A stretch of 64,000 bases of DNA from Spirochaetia bacterium (GTDB lineage: Bacteria > Spirochaetota > Leptospiria > Turneriellales > JAOUOS01). Below, piece by piece: positions 36,289-45,466 of this stretch. The stretch's first letter is position 1. Every line of letters starts with the position of its first letter. The stretch spans positions 269,485-333,484 of the forward strand of contig JAOUOT010000001.1 of assembly GCA_029880265.1 (NCBI GenBank). Direction: 5' to 3'. The notes beneath the pieces are model-generated. The model was given only the letters and a program-made list of their open reading frames with translations, had not been told where the DNA came from and did not search any database. The position numbers were made by a program, and so were the translations under genes.

Positions 36289-37480
36289 AAACGGATATTT
36301 TGGCGAATTTGGCGGTCAATTCGTCTCTGAACTTCTCTTGCCCGCGTTAACTGAGCTTTCACAGGCATACGAGAGGGAAAAAAGAAATCCTGAGTTTAAA
36401 AATAAACTAAAAATACTATTAAATGAATATGCCGGCAGACCAACCCGTCTTTATTATGCAGAGAACTTATCTTTAAGATGGAAAGCAAAAATATATTTAA
36501 AACGCGAAGATCTTCTGCATACGGGCGCCCATAAGATAAATAATACGCTGGCCCAAACATTTTTGGCAAAAAGAATGGGCAAAACCAGAATTATAGCCGA
36601 AACGGGCGCGGGTCAGCACGGGGTAGCTACCGCTACAGCATGCGCGTTATTTAATCTTAAATGCGTTATATATATGGGCGAAGAAGATTTAAGAAGGCAG
36701 GCCCTGAACGGTTTTAGAATAAAATTATTGGGCGCCGAAGTTATCGGTACAGGCGGCTCAAAAGGCACCCTTAGAGACGCCGTTAATGAAGCTTTACGCG
36801 ATTGGTCAAAAAATGTCGATAACACGCATTATGTATTGGGTTCTGTGATGGGGCCGCATCCTTTTCCTATGATGGTTCGCGATTTTCAATCGATTATAGG
36901 CAAAGAGGCTCGTTTACAAATACTTAAAAAAGAAAAAAGACTTCCAGATTCTGTTATTGCCTGCGTAGGAGGCGGCTCAAACGCTATTGGCGTTTTTCAC
37001 GCATTTTTAAATGATAACTCAGTAAAACTTTACGGCGTAGAAGCCGCAGGAGAAGGGCTTTCGTCAAAAAGACATTCGGCGACCATTTCAAAGGGAACGC
37101 CCGGCATACTTCACGGCTCATATAGCTATCTTCTTCAAAACAAAGAAGGATTGGTTTCAGACGTTCATTCTGTTTCGGCGGGCCTCGATTATCCAGGGGT
37201 AGGGCCCGAACATTCATACTTAAAAGAATCGGGAAGAGCAGATTATGTATCAATTTCTGACGCCGAGGCGATAGAGGCTTTTCAAGAGCTTTCATCTACA
37301 GAAGGAATAATTCCGGCCCTTGAAAGTTCGCATGCTGTTGCCTACGCGAAAAAATGGGTAAAAGAATACAGATCTAAAAATAATAAAGAGCCTCTGGTTA
37401 TAGTTAACCTGTCTGGCAGGGGAGACAAAGACGCTGCCGAAGTACAGCGATTGTTATCTATAAAAACAAGTGACATATGA
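36224..37480 (+). CDS. trpB: Tryptophan synthase beta chain
   Basis: TrpB condenses indole and serine to tryptophan with PLP. The PLP lysine is in [12 protein letters not shown], and the phosphate-binding loop is [21 protein letters not shown] near the start is the TrpB1-type signature. The first residues are uncertain: TTG at 36224 or GTG at 36242, both overlapping the previous gene. No other trp gene is in the window, and trpA would be expected as the alpha partner. The lipoate-ligase-like gene overlaps its stop by 4 bases (ATGA). Confidence 0.95.
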   Translation: MKIAPKVKKTKTHTKKIQYPDKNGYFGEFGGQFVSELLLPALTELSQAYEREKRNPEFKNKLKILLNEYAGRPTRLYYAENLSLRWKAKIYLKREDLLHTGAHKINNTLAQTFLAKRMGKTRIIAETGAGQHGVATATACALFNLKCVIYMGEEDLRRQALNGFRIKLLGAEVIGTGGSKGTLRDAVNEALRDWSKNVDNTHYVLGSVMGPHPFPMMVRDFQSIIGKEARLQILKKEKRLPDSVIACVGGGSNAIGVFHAFLNDNSVKLYGVEAAGEGLSSKRHSATISKGTPGILHGSYSYLLQNKEGLVSDVHSVSAGLDYPGVGPEHSYLKESGRADYVSISDAEAIEAFQELSSTEGIIPALESSHAVAYAKKWVKEYRSKNNKEPLVIVNLSGRGDKDAAEVQRLLSIKTSDI

Positions 37481-38223
37481 GTCTAATCTGCGTTATTTTG
37501 CCCTGGCAAAATTTAGCCGTCAATCTTGCCGCCGAAGAATATTTTCTGGTTCATAAAGAAAAAGACGAAAGCAAAATATATCTTTTTTTTTATGAAAATT
37601 TCGACGCCATTGTTTTAGGCAAAACACTTAATTTAACGAAGGAAGTCTGGTTAAATAAGAAAAATCTTAATATTTTGCGAAGAATAAGCGGCGGCGGAAG
37701 CGTCGCTCATTTTAAAGGAAATCTAAATTATGCGATCTTTTTATCGCAAAAGAGATATCCCGAATTATTTGACGTAAATAAAAGTTATAAGCGTATACTA
37801 GGGGCAATTTCAACTCAATTTGCAAATAAAGTTCAAATTGAGCAAAAAGGTCTTTCCGACTTATCTGTAATTCAAAAAAACCAATACAGAAAAGTTTCGG
37901 GAAATTCTCAGGCCAGAAAACGAGGATGGATATTGCACCATGGAACATTTTTATATGATAAAAAGAATATTTCTAAAATATCATATTATTTAAAAGAGCC
38001 CGACAAACAGCCCGATTATAGAAATAAAAGAAGTCATAATAATTTTATGCCGATTTTTACGCCCGTTTCGTCAAGGTCTATAATAATAAAAAATATAATC
38101 ATGGCTTTTTCAACAGCATTTTCTTTGCGGGCTCAAAACATCCGACATCATGAGATTTTTTGCAAAGATGAAATAAAAGCTATTCGTCAATTAAGCTTAG
38201 AAAGTTATTTAAAACTTGTATAA
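37477..38223 (+). CDS. Lipoate-protein ligase family protein (LplA-like)
   Basis: The 248-residue protein has the BPL/LplA catalytic fold: [23 protein letters not shown] (lipoyl-AMP loop) and [22 protein letters not shown] with the conserved lysine and the LHHGT motif. It lacks the C-terminal accessory domain of E. coli LplA. It may attach lipoate or octanoate to dehydrogenase or GcvH proteins, or be an octanoyltransferase of the LipM type. It is coupled to trpB by an ATGA overlap and its end overlaps the convergent hydrolase by 44 bases. Confidence 0.8.
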   Translation: MSLICVILPWQNLAVNLAAEEYFLVHKEKDESKIYLFFYENFDAIVLGKTLNLTKEVWLNKKNLNILRRISGGGSVAHFKGNLNYAIFLSQKRYPELFDVNKSYKRILGAISTQFANKVQIEQKGLSDLSVIQKNQYRKVSGNSQARKRGWILHHGTFLYDKKNISKISYYLKEPDKQPDYRNKRSHNNFMPIFTPVSSRSIIIKNIIMAFSTAFSLRAQNIRHHEIFCKDEIKAIRQLSLESYLKLV

Positions 38224-38959
38224 ATTTTTCTTTTGCCGAAAAATGTACCCAGTGATCGGCAGATTTTATTATCTGTATATTAGCCGAAGGAAAATAGCTT
38301 TTTATAGTATCATAGTCTTCGTTTAAAATATAGTTTGATTTTTCGCCTTTAACAAAAAGAGTAGGTTTGTTAAACGATAACCCAATGCTTACATTAAAAT
38401 TTGTACGATTTTCTTCTTTAAAGAGATTTCTTACATTGATTCTCCAGACGTATTGATTATCTTTTCTTTCAATATTTGTCATTAGAAAATTTCTCTTTAT
38501 ATCGTCGGGTATTATCTTTTTCAAGACGCTATCAATTTGTTTTCGGCTTTCAAAAGCTGAGATTTCGGTCATTAACGCTTGAAATTCAGACTCATGCTTA
38601 ATCGTATATTTTTTTGGAGCGATATCAACAACTAAAAGCGCTTTTATTAAATCGTTATTATTTAGGGCAATTTGCATAGCCGCCAGACCTCCTAGAGAAT
38701 GTCCAAGTAAAATAGGGTCGCTAATGTTATTAAACTTTAACCATTGCAATATATCGAAACAAATATCGTCTAAAGAATTATTTTCTTGATGAAAAGATGA
38801 ACCGTGATTTCTCAGATCTAATGCGTATACGGTATATTTATTCGCTAAAATACTTGAAATTGCGTTCCAGTTTTGCGACGATCCAAAAAGGCCGTGTAAG
38901 ATAACAATGGAAGTTTTTCCCGATGGATATTTTCGGTGAAATAAAATATTTTTATTCAA
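38180..38959 (-). CDS. Alpha/beta-hydrolase (YbfF-like esterase)
   Basis: The 259-residue protein has the standard alpha/beta-hydrolase layout: VILHGLFGSSQNW (oxyanion), the nucleophile elbow LLGHSLGGLAA (Ser near residue 97) and the C-terminal catalytic His in ADHWVHF. It resembles the YbfF group of esterases acting on acyl thioesters or small esters; the substrate is unknown. It lies 2 bases after the upstream coiled-coil gene and overlaps the lplA-like gene end. Confidence 0.85.
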   Translation of the reverse strand: MNKNILFHRKYPSGKTSIVILHGLFGSSQNWNAISSILANKYTVYALDLRNHGSSFHQENNSLDDICFDILQWLKFNNISDPILLGHSLGGLAAMQIALNNNDLIKALLVVDIAPKKYTIKHESEFQALMTEISAFESRKQIDSVLKKIIPDDIKRNFLMTNIERKDNQYVWRINVRNLFKEENRTNFNVSIGLSFNKPTLFVKGEKSNYILNEDYDTIKSYFPSANIQIIKSADHWVHFSAKEKFIQVLNNFLSLIDE

Positions 38960-38961
38960 AA

Positions 38962-39507
38962 TTATTGTAAGAGTTTCGAAACAGACGACGATTCAATATT
39001 CATGAATATTTTCTCGGCTTCTCTTAGCTCTTTTGAAATATTAATGTTATGTTCATCATAATTTATTTCAATATCTGAATCTATAGAAAATATATTTTGT
39101 ATCTGTATTTCTTTTTTCAATAATTCGTTTTTCATCGCCGATATTTCATGATGTAAAAGAGAAATATAGCTTTCTGTGGTCTCATCGTTTAATAAAGTTT
39201 TGTCAATATTTATTGATTTATCTTTCATTGAATTTAAGAAAATCTGCCGCCAATCTTCGACATTTTCAAGATTTTCAAGAAAACCCAGTTGTATTTGTTT
39301 TTCAGAGACGTTAGTTTGTATTTTAGAGGCTTCAGATTCAATATTTTTAATTTTACTTTTAAGGCTATTCAAATTTATTTGTTTATTTTCAGAAGAAGAT
39401 TTTTTGTTTATATTATTTTCAGAGAAGTTATCTTCATTTTTTTTATTTATATTTTTGTTTTGAATTTCATGAATATATCCTGAAAGCTCGTTTCTTTTTA
39501 TCTGCAT
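38962..39507 (-). CDS. Hypothetical coiled-coil protein
   Basis: I do not recognise this protein of about 181 residues. It is Asn/Lys/Glu/Ser-rich, with a disordered stretch (residues 15-45) followed by helices with heptad patterns (LNSLKSKIKNIESEASKIQ; YISLLHHEISAMKNELLKKE). No signal peptide. I choose the ATG at 39507 because GAGAGG lies just upstream; an ATG 7 codons earlier is in frame. It is the first gene of a two-gene operon with the esterase. Confidence 0.6.
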   Translation of the reverse strand: MQIKRNELSGYIHEIQNKNINKKNEDNFSENNINKKSSSENKQINLNSLKSKIKNIESEASKIQTNVSEKQIQLGFLENLENVEDWRQIFLNSMKDKSINIDKTLLNDETTESYISLLHHEISAMKNELLKKEIQIQNIFSIDSDIEINYDEHNINISKELREAEKIFMNIESSSVSKLLQ

Positions 39508-39696
39508 ATAAACCTCTCTATGGGACATAAATCGACATTTATTTCAAAATTTAAAGCATTTTTTTTAATATTTGGTTCTATACTTGATCATAATTTTATA
39601 AATATTTCGTCATATTTATTATATTTTTACCTGAAGATATACATTTGCATAATCTTCGATTGGGTTTAAATAAAATTAAAAAGAGATACCGATAAA

Positions 39697-40422
39697 ATGA
39701 AAGAAAAATTAGGCGAATTATTAAGGCATGAAAATGCGATTACCGAAAAAGAGTTGAAAGAAGCCTTAAAGAGACAAGAGTCTTCGGGAGACAAGCTCGG
39801 TAAAATTTTAATAGAATTAGGTTATATTACTCATATAGAGCTAATAAAGTATTTATCAAAAAATCAAATAAAACCGGCAATAGGCGAAATACTTTTAGCA
39901 ATAGGATTTATAACACAAAATCAGCTTAATGAAGCGCTAAATATTCAAAATCAAAATAAAGAGAAAAAAATCGGCAATATTCTTGTAGAAAAAAATTATA
40001 TAAGCAAAGAATTATTAATTCAAATTTTAACGGTACAATCAAAAGCCATTTTCAATGGACAAAATGTTGACGAGAGCAATCAATATTCAATAAAGGGAAG
40101 AATTTCGGCCGAAATTTTAAGGCGAGAGAGACATTTAAATGAAAGATATGAGGTACTCAAAGAAGAAGAAAAATTAAAGGCTCTAACGAAAAAAGAAGTT
40201 CCGCCTCAAAATGGGTTTGCAACAATAACGGGTAAAAACCAAGATAAATATATAGGTGAATTAAAAGACGGGTTAATGCACGGCAAAGGAATATATACCG
40301 ACTTAAAAAACAGGTATGTTGGAGATTTTATAAAAGGGAAATTTCATGGAGAAGGCACCTTGACATCTCTAGACGGTTTGGTTATACATTCCGGATTCTG
40401 GAAAAACGGAAAACCCGCATAA
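39697..40422 (+). CDS. MshEN-like repeats fused to MORN repeats
   Basis: Four tandem copies of the LGxxLxxxGxIxxxxLxxALxxQ motif lie in residues 3-135 (for example DKLGKILIELGYITHIELIKYL and PAIGEILLAIGFITQNQLNEAL). Such repeats form MshEN domains, which bind c-di-GMP in MshE-type ATPases, but here there is no ATPase domain. The C-terminal residues 187-240 form about three MORN repeats (YIGELKDGLMHGKGIYTD; YVGDFIKGKFHGEGTL). The first and last repeats have Asn or Glu where Gly is usual. A c-di-GMP-responsive membrane-associated adaptor is inference. Confidence 0.72.
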   Translation: MKEKLGELLRHENAITEKELKEALKRQESSGDKLGKILIELGYITHIELIKYLSKNQIKPAIGEILLAIGFITQNQLNEALNIQNQNKEKKIGNILVEKNYISKELLIQILTVQSKAIFNGQNVDESNQYSIKGRISAEILRRERHLNERYEVLKEEEKLKALTKKEVPPQNGFATITGKNQDKYIGELKDGLMHGKGIYTDLKNRYVGDFIKGKFHGEGTLTSLDGLVIHSGFWKNGKPA

Positions 40423-40496
40423 ACAAATAGAAATATCATTTTTTTAGAGAAAAAAGTACGATAATATAAATATGAAAAAACAAAAAGGAGAAAAAA

Positions 40497-41345
40497 ATGG
40501 ATCTAAGTAAAATCGATTTGCCTTTTCAGCCGCATGTTTTGGCAAAAATACTACAATTAAATAATAATACAGAGATGAATTTTAAAGATTTAGATAATCT
40601 AATCAGAGCCGACCAGAATATGACAACCTTAATACTGAAAGTCGCAAACTCGTCGTTTTACTCGAGAGGCAATGAAATAAGTAATCTTCAACAGGCAATA
40701 GGTATGATAGGTTTTAAAACAGTAATTGCTTTTGCCACCGCAGGAGCCGCCAAAAAAATCTTTGAAAGTGGTAATTATTCCCGCTTTAAAAGATATGTAT
40801 GGGAACACTGTATTGTAACGGCTACAATCGCCCGCGCAATCGCCCAAAAGTTTGATAAAGAGCTTATAGAAGAATCTTTTATAGGAGGACTTTTACACGA
40901 TATAGGTAAAGTAATATTGAACATAGTTGACAGGCACAAATTTATAGAAGTTATTCATCTTGTTGAAGATAATGCGATTGAATTTCTTGAAGCCGAGCAG
41001 TATCTTTTTGAAACCAATCACGCCAAAGTAGGGGCCACATGCATAGAAAACTGGAACCTGCCTCATGTATTTAAAACCATTGCCGAATATCACGAAGCCC
41101 CGCTTGGAGCTTCAGAAAATGGTCTTTCAGAAAAAGAAAAAGCTTTGCTTTATATTATTTCTTATGCAAATTACATAGCGAAAAAAAACGGTTTTGGAAA
41201 CTATTTAGCTGACAAAGAATATGATTTTTCGAAAGTTCGGGAATTTTTAAGGCTTACAGATGAAGATATTTTATTATTTGAAGAAAACTATGGCGAAATC
41301 ATTAAAGAAGATCAGTTTTATAAATTCTTTATAACGGTTATTTAG
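40497..41345 (+). CDS. HDOD-domain signalling protein
   Basis: The 282-residue protein is a HDOD domain throughout: LPFQPHVLAKILQL, LRKVANSSFYSRG-like (LILKVANSSFYSRGNEISNLQQAIGMIG), WEHCIVTATIARAIA, then GLLHDIGKVIL and YHEAP. The HD pair is present, so a metal-dependent hydrolase fold is intact, but most HDOD proteins have no known activity. A strong AAAAAGGAG precedes the ATG. Its position between the MshEN-MORN and the cyclase genes suggests a joint signalling role. Confidence 0.9.
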   Translation: MDLSKIDLPFQPHVLAKILQLNNNTEMNFKDLDNLIRADQNMTTLILKVANSSFYSRGNEISNLQQAIGMIGFKTVIAFATAGAAKKIFESGNYSRFKRYVWEHCIVTATIARAIAQKFDKELIEESFIGGLLHDIGKVILNIVDRHKFIEVIHLVEDNAIEFLEAEQYLFETNHAKVGATCIENWNLPHVFKTIAEYHEAPLGASENGLSEKEKALLYIISYANYIAKKNGFGNYLADKEYDFSKVREFLRLTDEDILLFEENYGEIIKEDQFYKFFITVI

Positions 41346-41409
41346 ACGGGTTATGATATAAAAGTCTATTAAGAGAAACGAAATACTAAACGTTTATAAA
41401 TAAAACTAA

Positions 41410-43182
41410 ATGAAAGATCAGCTTAGTTTAACGAGAAAACCCGAATTTGATTTAGATTTTGAATTTATCGCTTACGATCTTTATTCGGGCATAAAAGAGA
41501 ATTTAATTTCAAAAATAAGAAAAATAACCAACGATTTAGGCAGGCCAAGCCTGGCCGTTCCGATAAATACGATCGTATATGAATTAGCTTCTAACGGGAT
41601 GAAAGCCCTTTATAAAAAAGCTTTTTTTAGTTATTTAATTCAAGATATCGGGTGGGATGACATAAGTTATGAAAATTGGTTAGGAATATTTAAAGCAGAA
41701 ATTGAATCTAATAAAGCAATTAATTTTTCAAGAGTATGTCGCGAACATAATTTAACCTTGAAAATCAGGTGTAAAAAAAATTTAGAAACAGTAAGATTTG
41801 AGATTGTTAACGACGGTATCATATCTGAAATTGAAAAAAAAAGATTAATTGAAGTTGTTAGTAAATCAAAAAAACTCGATTCTATTTACAGTTTAGTCGG
41901 CGAAGAAGAAACAGAAGAGTCGTCTCAGGCAGGTTTAGGAATTCCGTTAATTGTTATGACTTTGCGCGGTTTAGGACTTTCTTTGTCGAATTTTCATATA
42001 ATCATTAAAAAAAATACGACTATAGCCAGACTAGACATACCTATGCGTTTGTTTCATGGCATAAAAGGAAAAAGCATTCAAGTTATGAATGCAAAAGAGC
42101 AGGCAGTTTCTTCATTGCAGAAAATATACGAAAGACTTGGATATTCAATTGTTTATTTTGACGCCGAAGGTAACGTGCAAAGCGTTACGGGACAGATGCT
42201 TAAACATTTGAGAGTTCCCGAATCTGATATTGATATTTTTCCTACGATCATTAAAGCCAAATTTTTTGAAGATATTTTTACCGGTCCTTTCAGCATAAAA
42301 ATTGTAAATTATTTCGAAAATTATCGCATATCGATTCCTTTATATGACAAATCTGACGAAATGATGTTCAATGTAAGCGGAGTTTTAGAAAATAACAATA
42401 TTGTGCATACCTTATGGCAAATCGTAAATTTTGAGGGCAAAAAAGGCGCATTGTCAGAAGGGTCGGTTTTCGAAAACGTTCACATTCAAAAACTTATCGC
42501 GCCTTATATTCCTGAAATGATTTTAGACAAGGCAAGGCAAAGCATTCGCATGGGAAAAAGCACTTTGCCCAATGAAGTTAAAGACGTGACAATATTTTTT
42601 GGAGATTTAATAGGATTTACTAGCGTAAGCGAGCAAATGGCTCACGATAAGGTAATAGATTTATTAAATATCGCCATGAATACCGTTGTGCATTCAGTAG
42701 AAAAAAATTCGGGCAATATTGATAAATTTATGGGAGACGGAATTATGGTGATATTTTTAGAGCCCTTATCTGCCGTTGTTGCCGCGATAGAAATACAAAA
42801 TAATTTTTATCAATTAAACGAATTTAGAAAAGCAAGCAATCAGGAATCTATTGACATAAGAATAGGAATAAACTCGGGAAACGTAATTTTAGGCAGCGTA
42901 GGCACAAAGAGAAGAATGGATTGGACAGCTTTAGGCGACGTGGTAAATACCGCTTCTCGAATCGAAAAATCATCCAGAAAAAATTCGGTTCTTATAGGCG
43001 AAGAGACATATGAAAGAATTAAAGATCATGTAACGGTTTCTGAAAAAATATCAAAAAAAGTAAAAGGTAAAGAAGAAGAAATAGTTTTATATTATGTAAA
43101 TTCTGTATCGTTTGTGACTAAAGATAGAAACCTGACCCTATCTTTAGTCGAAGACGAAAAAGACGGTTTAGAAAATAATTAA
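41410..43182 (+). CDS. Adenylate/guanylate cyclase (class III) with N-terminal GHKL-ATPase-like domain
   Basis: Residues 1-215 resemble a GHKL ATPase: an N box at VYELASNGMKALYKK, G1-like IVNDGI and G2-like AGLGIPLIVMTLRGLGL, then a middle sensor-like region (about 225-370). The class III cyclase (about 385-575) has both metal-binding Asp residues (FFGDLIGF and FMGDGIMVIF) and VNTASRI for transition-state binding; the TALGD loop suggests ATP as substrate. Length is 590 aa. This domain combination is unusual. It ends just before plsY. Confidence 0.82.
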   Translation: MKDQLSLTRKPEFDLDFEFIAYDLYSGIKENLISKIRKITNDLGRPSLAVPINTIVYELASNGMKALYKKAFFSYLIQDIGWDDISYENWLGIFKAEIESNKAINFSRVCREHNLTLKIRCKKNLETVRFEIVNDGIISEIEKKRLIEVVSKSKKLDSIYSLVGEEETEESSQAGLGIPLIVMTLRGLGLSLSNFHIIIKKNTTIARLDIPMRLFHGIKGKSIQVMNAKEQAVSSLQKIYERLGYSIVYFDAEGNVQSVTGQMLKHLRVPESDIDIFPTIIKAKFFEDIFTGPFSIKIVNYFENYRISIPLYDKSDEMMFNVSGVLENNNIVHTLWQIVNFEGKKGALSEGSVFENVHIQKLIAPYIPEMILDKARQSIRMGKSTLPNEVKDVTIFFGDLIGFTSVSEQMAHDKVIDLLNIAMNTVVHSVEKNSGNIDKFMGDGIMVIFLEPLSAVVAAIEIQNNFYQLNEFRKASNQESIDIRIGINSGNVILGSVGTKRRMDWTALGDVVNTASRIEKSSRKNSVLIGEETYERIKDHVTVSEKISKKVKGKEEEIVLYYVNSVSFVTKDRNLTLSLVEDEKDGLENN

Positions 43183-43187
43183 TTAGA

Positions 43188-43805
43188 ATGCATGAAAATA
43201 TTAATACGAAATTTATAATAATATATTTTATTTTTGCGTACCTTTCGGGTTCTTTTCCCGCCGCTTATGTTATAGGCAGATTGAAAGGCATAGATATACG
43301 AAAACACGGATCGGGAAATGTAGGCGCCACGAATACAATGCGGGTTTTAGGAAAGTCATGGGGATCTATAGTATTCATAATTGATATCTTAAAAGGTTTT
43401 TTGCCGGTATTTATCTTATCTTATATTTTCAAAAACTCAGAAGTAAGTTATTTTTTTCTTTTATCAATAGGTTTTATGGCGGTATTGGGTCATATCTACC
43501 CGGTATGGTTAAAATTCAGCGGCGGAAAAGGCGTCGCAACCGCATGCGGAGTTTTGCTCGCTATAATTCCTTTCATTGTTTTAATCTCCATGGGAATTTT
43601 TATTGTAATAGTCTCATTGTTTAAATATGTTTCTTTAGCGTCTATTATCTCGGCCTTAAGCCTTCCTGTTTTATTTTATATATTTGAAGACGTAAATAAT
43701 GATATTAGATTCTTTATCTTTTTAATTGTCGTGTCGATTTTTGTTGTTTACAAGCACAAAAGCAATATTATTAGGATCATTCATGGGAACGAGAATAAAA
43801 TATAG
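43188..43805 (+). CDS. plsY: Acyl-phosphate:glycerol-3-phosphate acyltransferase PlsY
   Basis: PlsY is the membrane enzyme that acylates glycerol-3-phosphate from acyl-phosphate in the first step of phospholipid synthesis. Motifs: GSFPAAYVIGRLKGIDIRKHGSGNVGATNTMRVLG (residues 17-51), FSGGKGVATACGVLL and HKSNIIRIIHGNENK. It has about five membrane helices; 205 aa is typical. It follows the cyclase gene by 5 bases. Confidence 0.95.
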   Translation: MHENINTKFIIIYFIFAYLSGSFPAAYVIGRLKGIDIRKHGSGNVGATNTMRVLGKSWGSIVFIIDILKGFLPVFILSYIFKNSEVSYFFLLSIGFMAVLGHIYPVWLKFSGGKGVATACGVLLAIIPFIVLISMGIFIVIVSLFKYVSLASIISALSLPVLFYIFEDVNNDIRFFIFLIVVSIFVVYKHKSNIIRIIHGNENKI

Positions 43806-44226
43806 AAAATATTTATTTATCTTTGTTATTCTTTTATTTATATCTGTAGTAAGCGGTATTTTTGCCGGTTCCATTGAAGACGAATTTAATCAGGCGGCTT
43901 ACGATAAAAAAAATCCCGTTAAAACAGACGCCGAAAAAAAGGCTCAGCTTGAAAGTTCTCTTCTTTTGCCCATTAAACGAACATTACTGCAAAACGTCGA
44001 GTATGACGATTACGAAAAAATAAAAGCCTCTGATTTTGATTATGAAAGATCCGTTCAAAATCAGATGATTTATTATTTGAAATATAAAACATATCTATTA
44101 TATCTGGTTTATTCTATTGACCCTGAAGAGTATTTAACGTATCCTACTATTGTAAAGGTCATTAAAAAAGATAAAAATATGACCTCTTCAAAGCCAAAAC
44201 AAAAACCAATATCTAAAACAAAATAA
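43783..44226 (+). CDS. Hypothetical exported protein, about 147 aa
   Basis: A signal peptide or N-terminal anchor (RKYLFIFVILLFISVVSGIFAGS) is followed by a charged region and a Lys-rich tail. I choose the ATG at 43783, which overlaps the plsY end by 23 bases; upstream ATG or alternative starts would read into plsY more deeply. I do not recognise the family. It is next to cutA. Confidence 0.55.
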   Translation: MGTRIKYRKYLFIFVILLFISVVSGIFAGSIEDEFNQAAYDKKNPVKTDAEKKAQLESSLLLPIKRTLLQNVEYDDYEKIKASDFDYERSVQNQMIYYLKYKTYLLYLVYSIDPEEYLTYPTIVKVIKKDKNMTSSKPKQKPISKTK

Positions 44227-44227
44227 T

Positions 44228-44551
44228 ATGGGTCAAAAACCGGTTTTAGTTACGACAACGCTGCCTTCTAAAGAAGAGGCGCTAAAGATGGCAAACAATC
44301 TTGTTAAAAATAAATTAGCCGCATGCGTAAACATTGCCGAGGTTTTTTCGGTTTACGAATGGGAAAACTCTATTCAAGAAGATAACGAGTTTAAGCTTTT
44401 TATTAAAAGTTTTGAATATATTTGGCCAAAATTAAAAGACGCCATAAAAGAAAACCATACTTATTCTGTGCCTGAAATTTCTATGATTTACATAGAAGAC
44501 ATGCATGACGAATATAAAAGCTGGATGTCAGATAATTGTCTTGTTTCTTAA
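44228..44551 (+). CDS. cutA: CutA1 divalent-ion tolerance protein
   Basis: The 107-residue trimeric ferredoxin-like protein has the family pattern: VTTTLPSKEEALKMANNLVKNKLAACVNI, YEWENSIQEDNEFKLFIKS and HTYSVPEISMI. CutA1 has been linked to copper tolerance, but its biochemical function remains unclear. Its start lies 1 base after the previous stop. Confidence 0.9.
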   Translation: MGQKPVLVTTTLPSKEEALKMANNLVKNKLAACVNIAEVFSVYEWENSIQEDNEFKLFIKSFEYIWPKLKDAIKENHTYSVPEISMIYIEDMHDEYKSWMSDNCLVS

Positions 44552-44577
44552 ATTTTTATAAATATATAATTTAATTT

Positions 44578-45450
44578 TTAACCTAAAGCCTCTTTCATTT
44601 TCAGACCAATTTCTGCAGGGCTTTCGCATACATAGATTCCCGCATCGCTCATTGCTTTCATTTTTGTTTCGGCCGTTCCCGCGCCGCCTGAAATGATTGC
44701 TCCGGCATGGCCCATTCTTCTTCCCGGGGGCGCCGTTTGACCCGCAATAAAGCCGACTACAGGCTTTTTCACATTTTGTTTAATGTAAACAGAAGCTTCT
44801 TCTTCAGCTGTTCCGCCAATTTCGCCAATCATTACAATGCCCTCGGTATCGGGATCTTCAGCCATAAGCTTTACCGCCTCTAAATGGGGCAGCCCTATAA
44901 TAGGATCGCCGCCAATGCCAATGCAAGTGCTTTGCCCAAGCCCAAGTGCGCTTAGCTGGCCCACAGCTTCGTAGGTTAGGGTTCCCGAGCGCGAAATAAC
45001 GCCAATTTTTCCCGGAGTATGTATGAACCCGGGCATAATGCCAATTTTACCGATTCCCGGAGATATAATTCCAGGGCAGTTTGGGCCAATTAGTTTCATA
45101 TCGCTGTTTCTCACATAAGGTATTATTTTTGCCATATCTTTTACGGGTATTCCTTCTGTGATACAAACCGCTAATTTAATGCCCGCGTTTAAGGCTTCTA
45201 TAACCGCGTCGGCGGCAAAAGAAGGCGGCACAAAAATAACCGTGGTATCGGCCCCGGTTTCTTTTACAGCGTCTTTTACGCTGTTAAAAATAGGAAGACC
45301 GTGTTCAGATTCCTGACCGCCTTTGCCGGGGGTGACCCCGCCTACGAGTTTTGTTCCGTACTCAAGCATTTGGGCCGTATGAAACGAGCCTTCTTTGCCT
45401 GTGATTCCTTGAACGATGATTTTATTGTTTTCTGTTAATAATACTGCCAT
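44578..45450 (-). CDS. sucD: Succinyl-CoA ligase, alpha subunit
   Basis: SucD carries the phosphohistidine of succinyl-CoA ligase in the tricarboxylic acid cycle. [14 protein letters not shown] (CoA-binding Rossmann start), [21 protein letters not shown] and the active-site His in [18 protein letters not shown] (near residue 247) are all present. Length 290 aa is standard. It follows sucC by 16 bases on the same strand, with GGAG upstream of the ATG. Confidence 0.97.
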   Translation of the reverse strand: MAVLLTENNKIIVQGITGKEGSFHTAQMLEYGTKLVGGVTPGKGGQESEHGLPIFNSVKDAVKETGADTTVIFVPPSFAADAVIEALNAGIKLAVCITEGIPVKDMAKIIPYVRNSDMKLIGPNCPGIISPGIGKIGIMPGFIHTPGKIGVISRSGTLTYEAVGQLSALGLGQSTCIGIGGDPIIGLPHLEAVKLMAEDPDTEGIVMIGEIGGTAEEEASVYIKQNVKKPVVGFIAGQTAPPGRRMGHAGAIISGGAGTAETKMKAMSDAGIYVCESPAEIGLKMKEALG

Positions 45451-45466
45451 TTGATATCTCCGGTTA

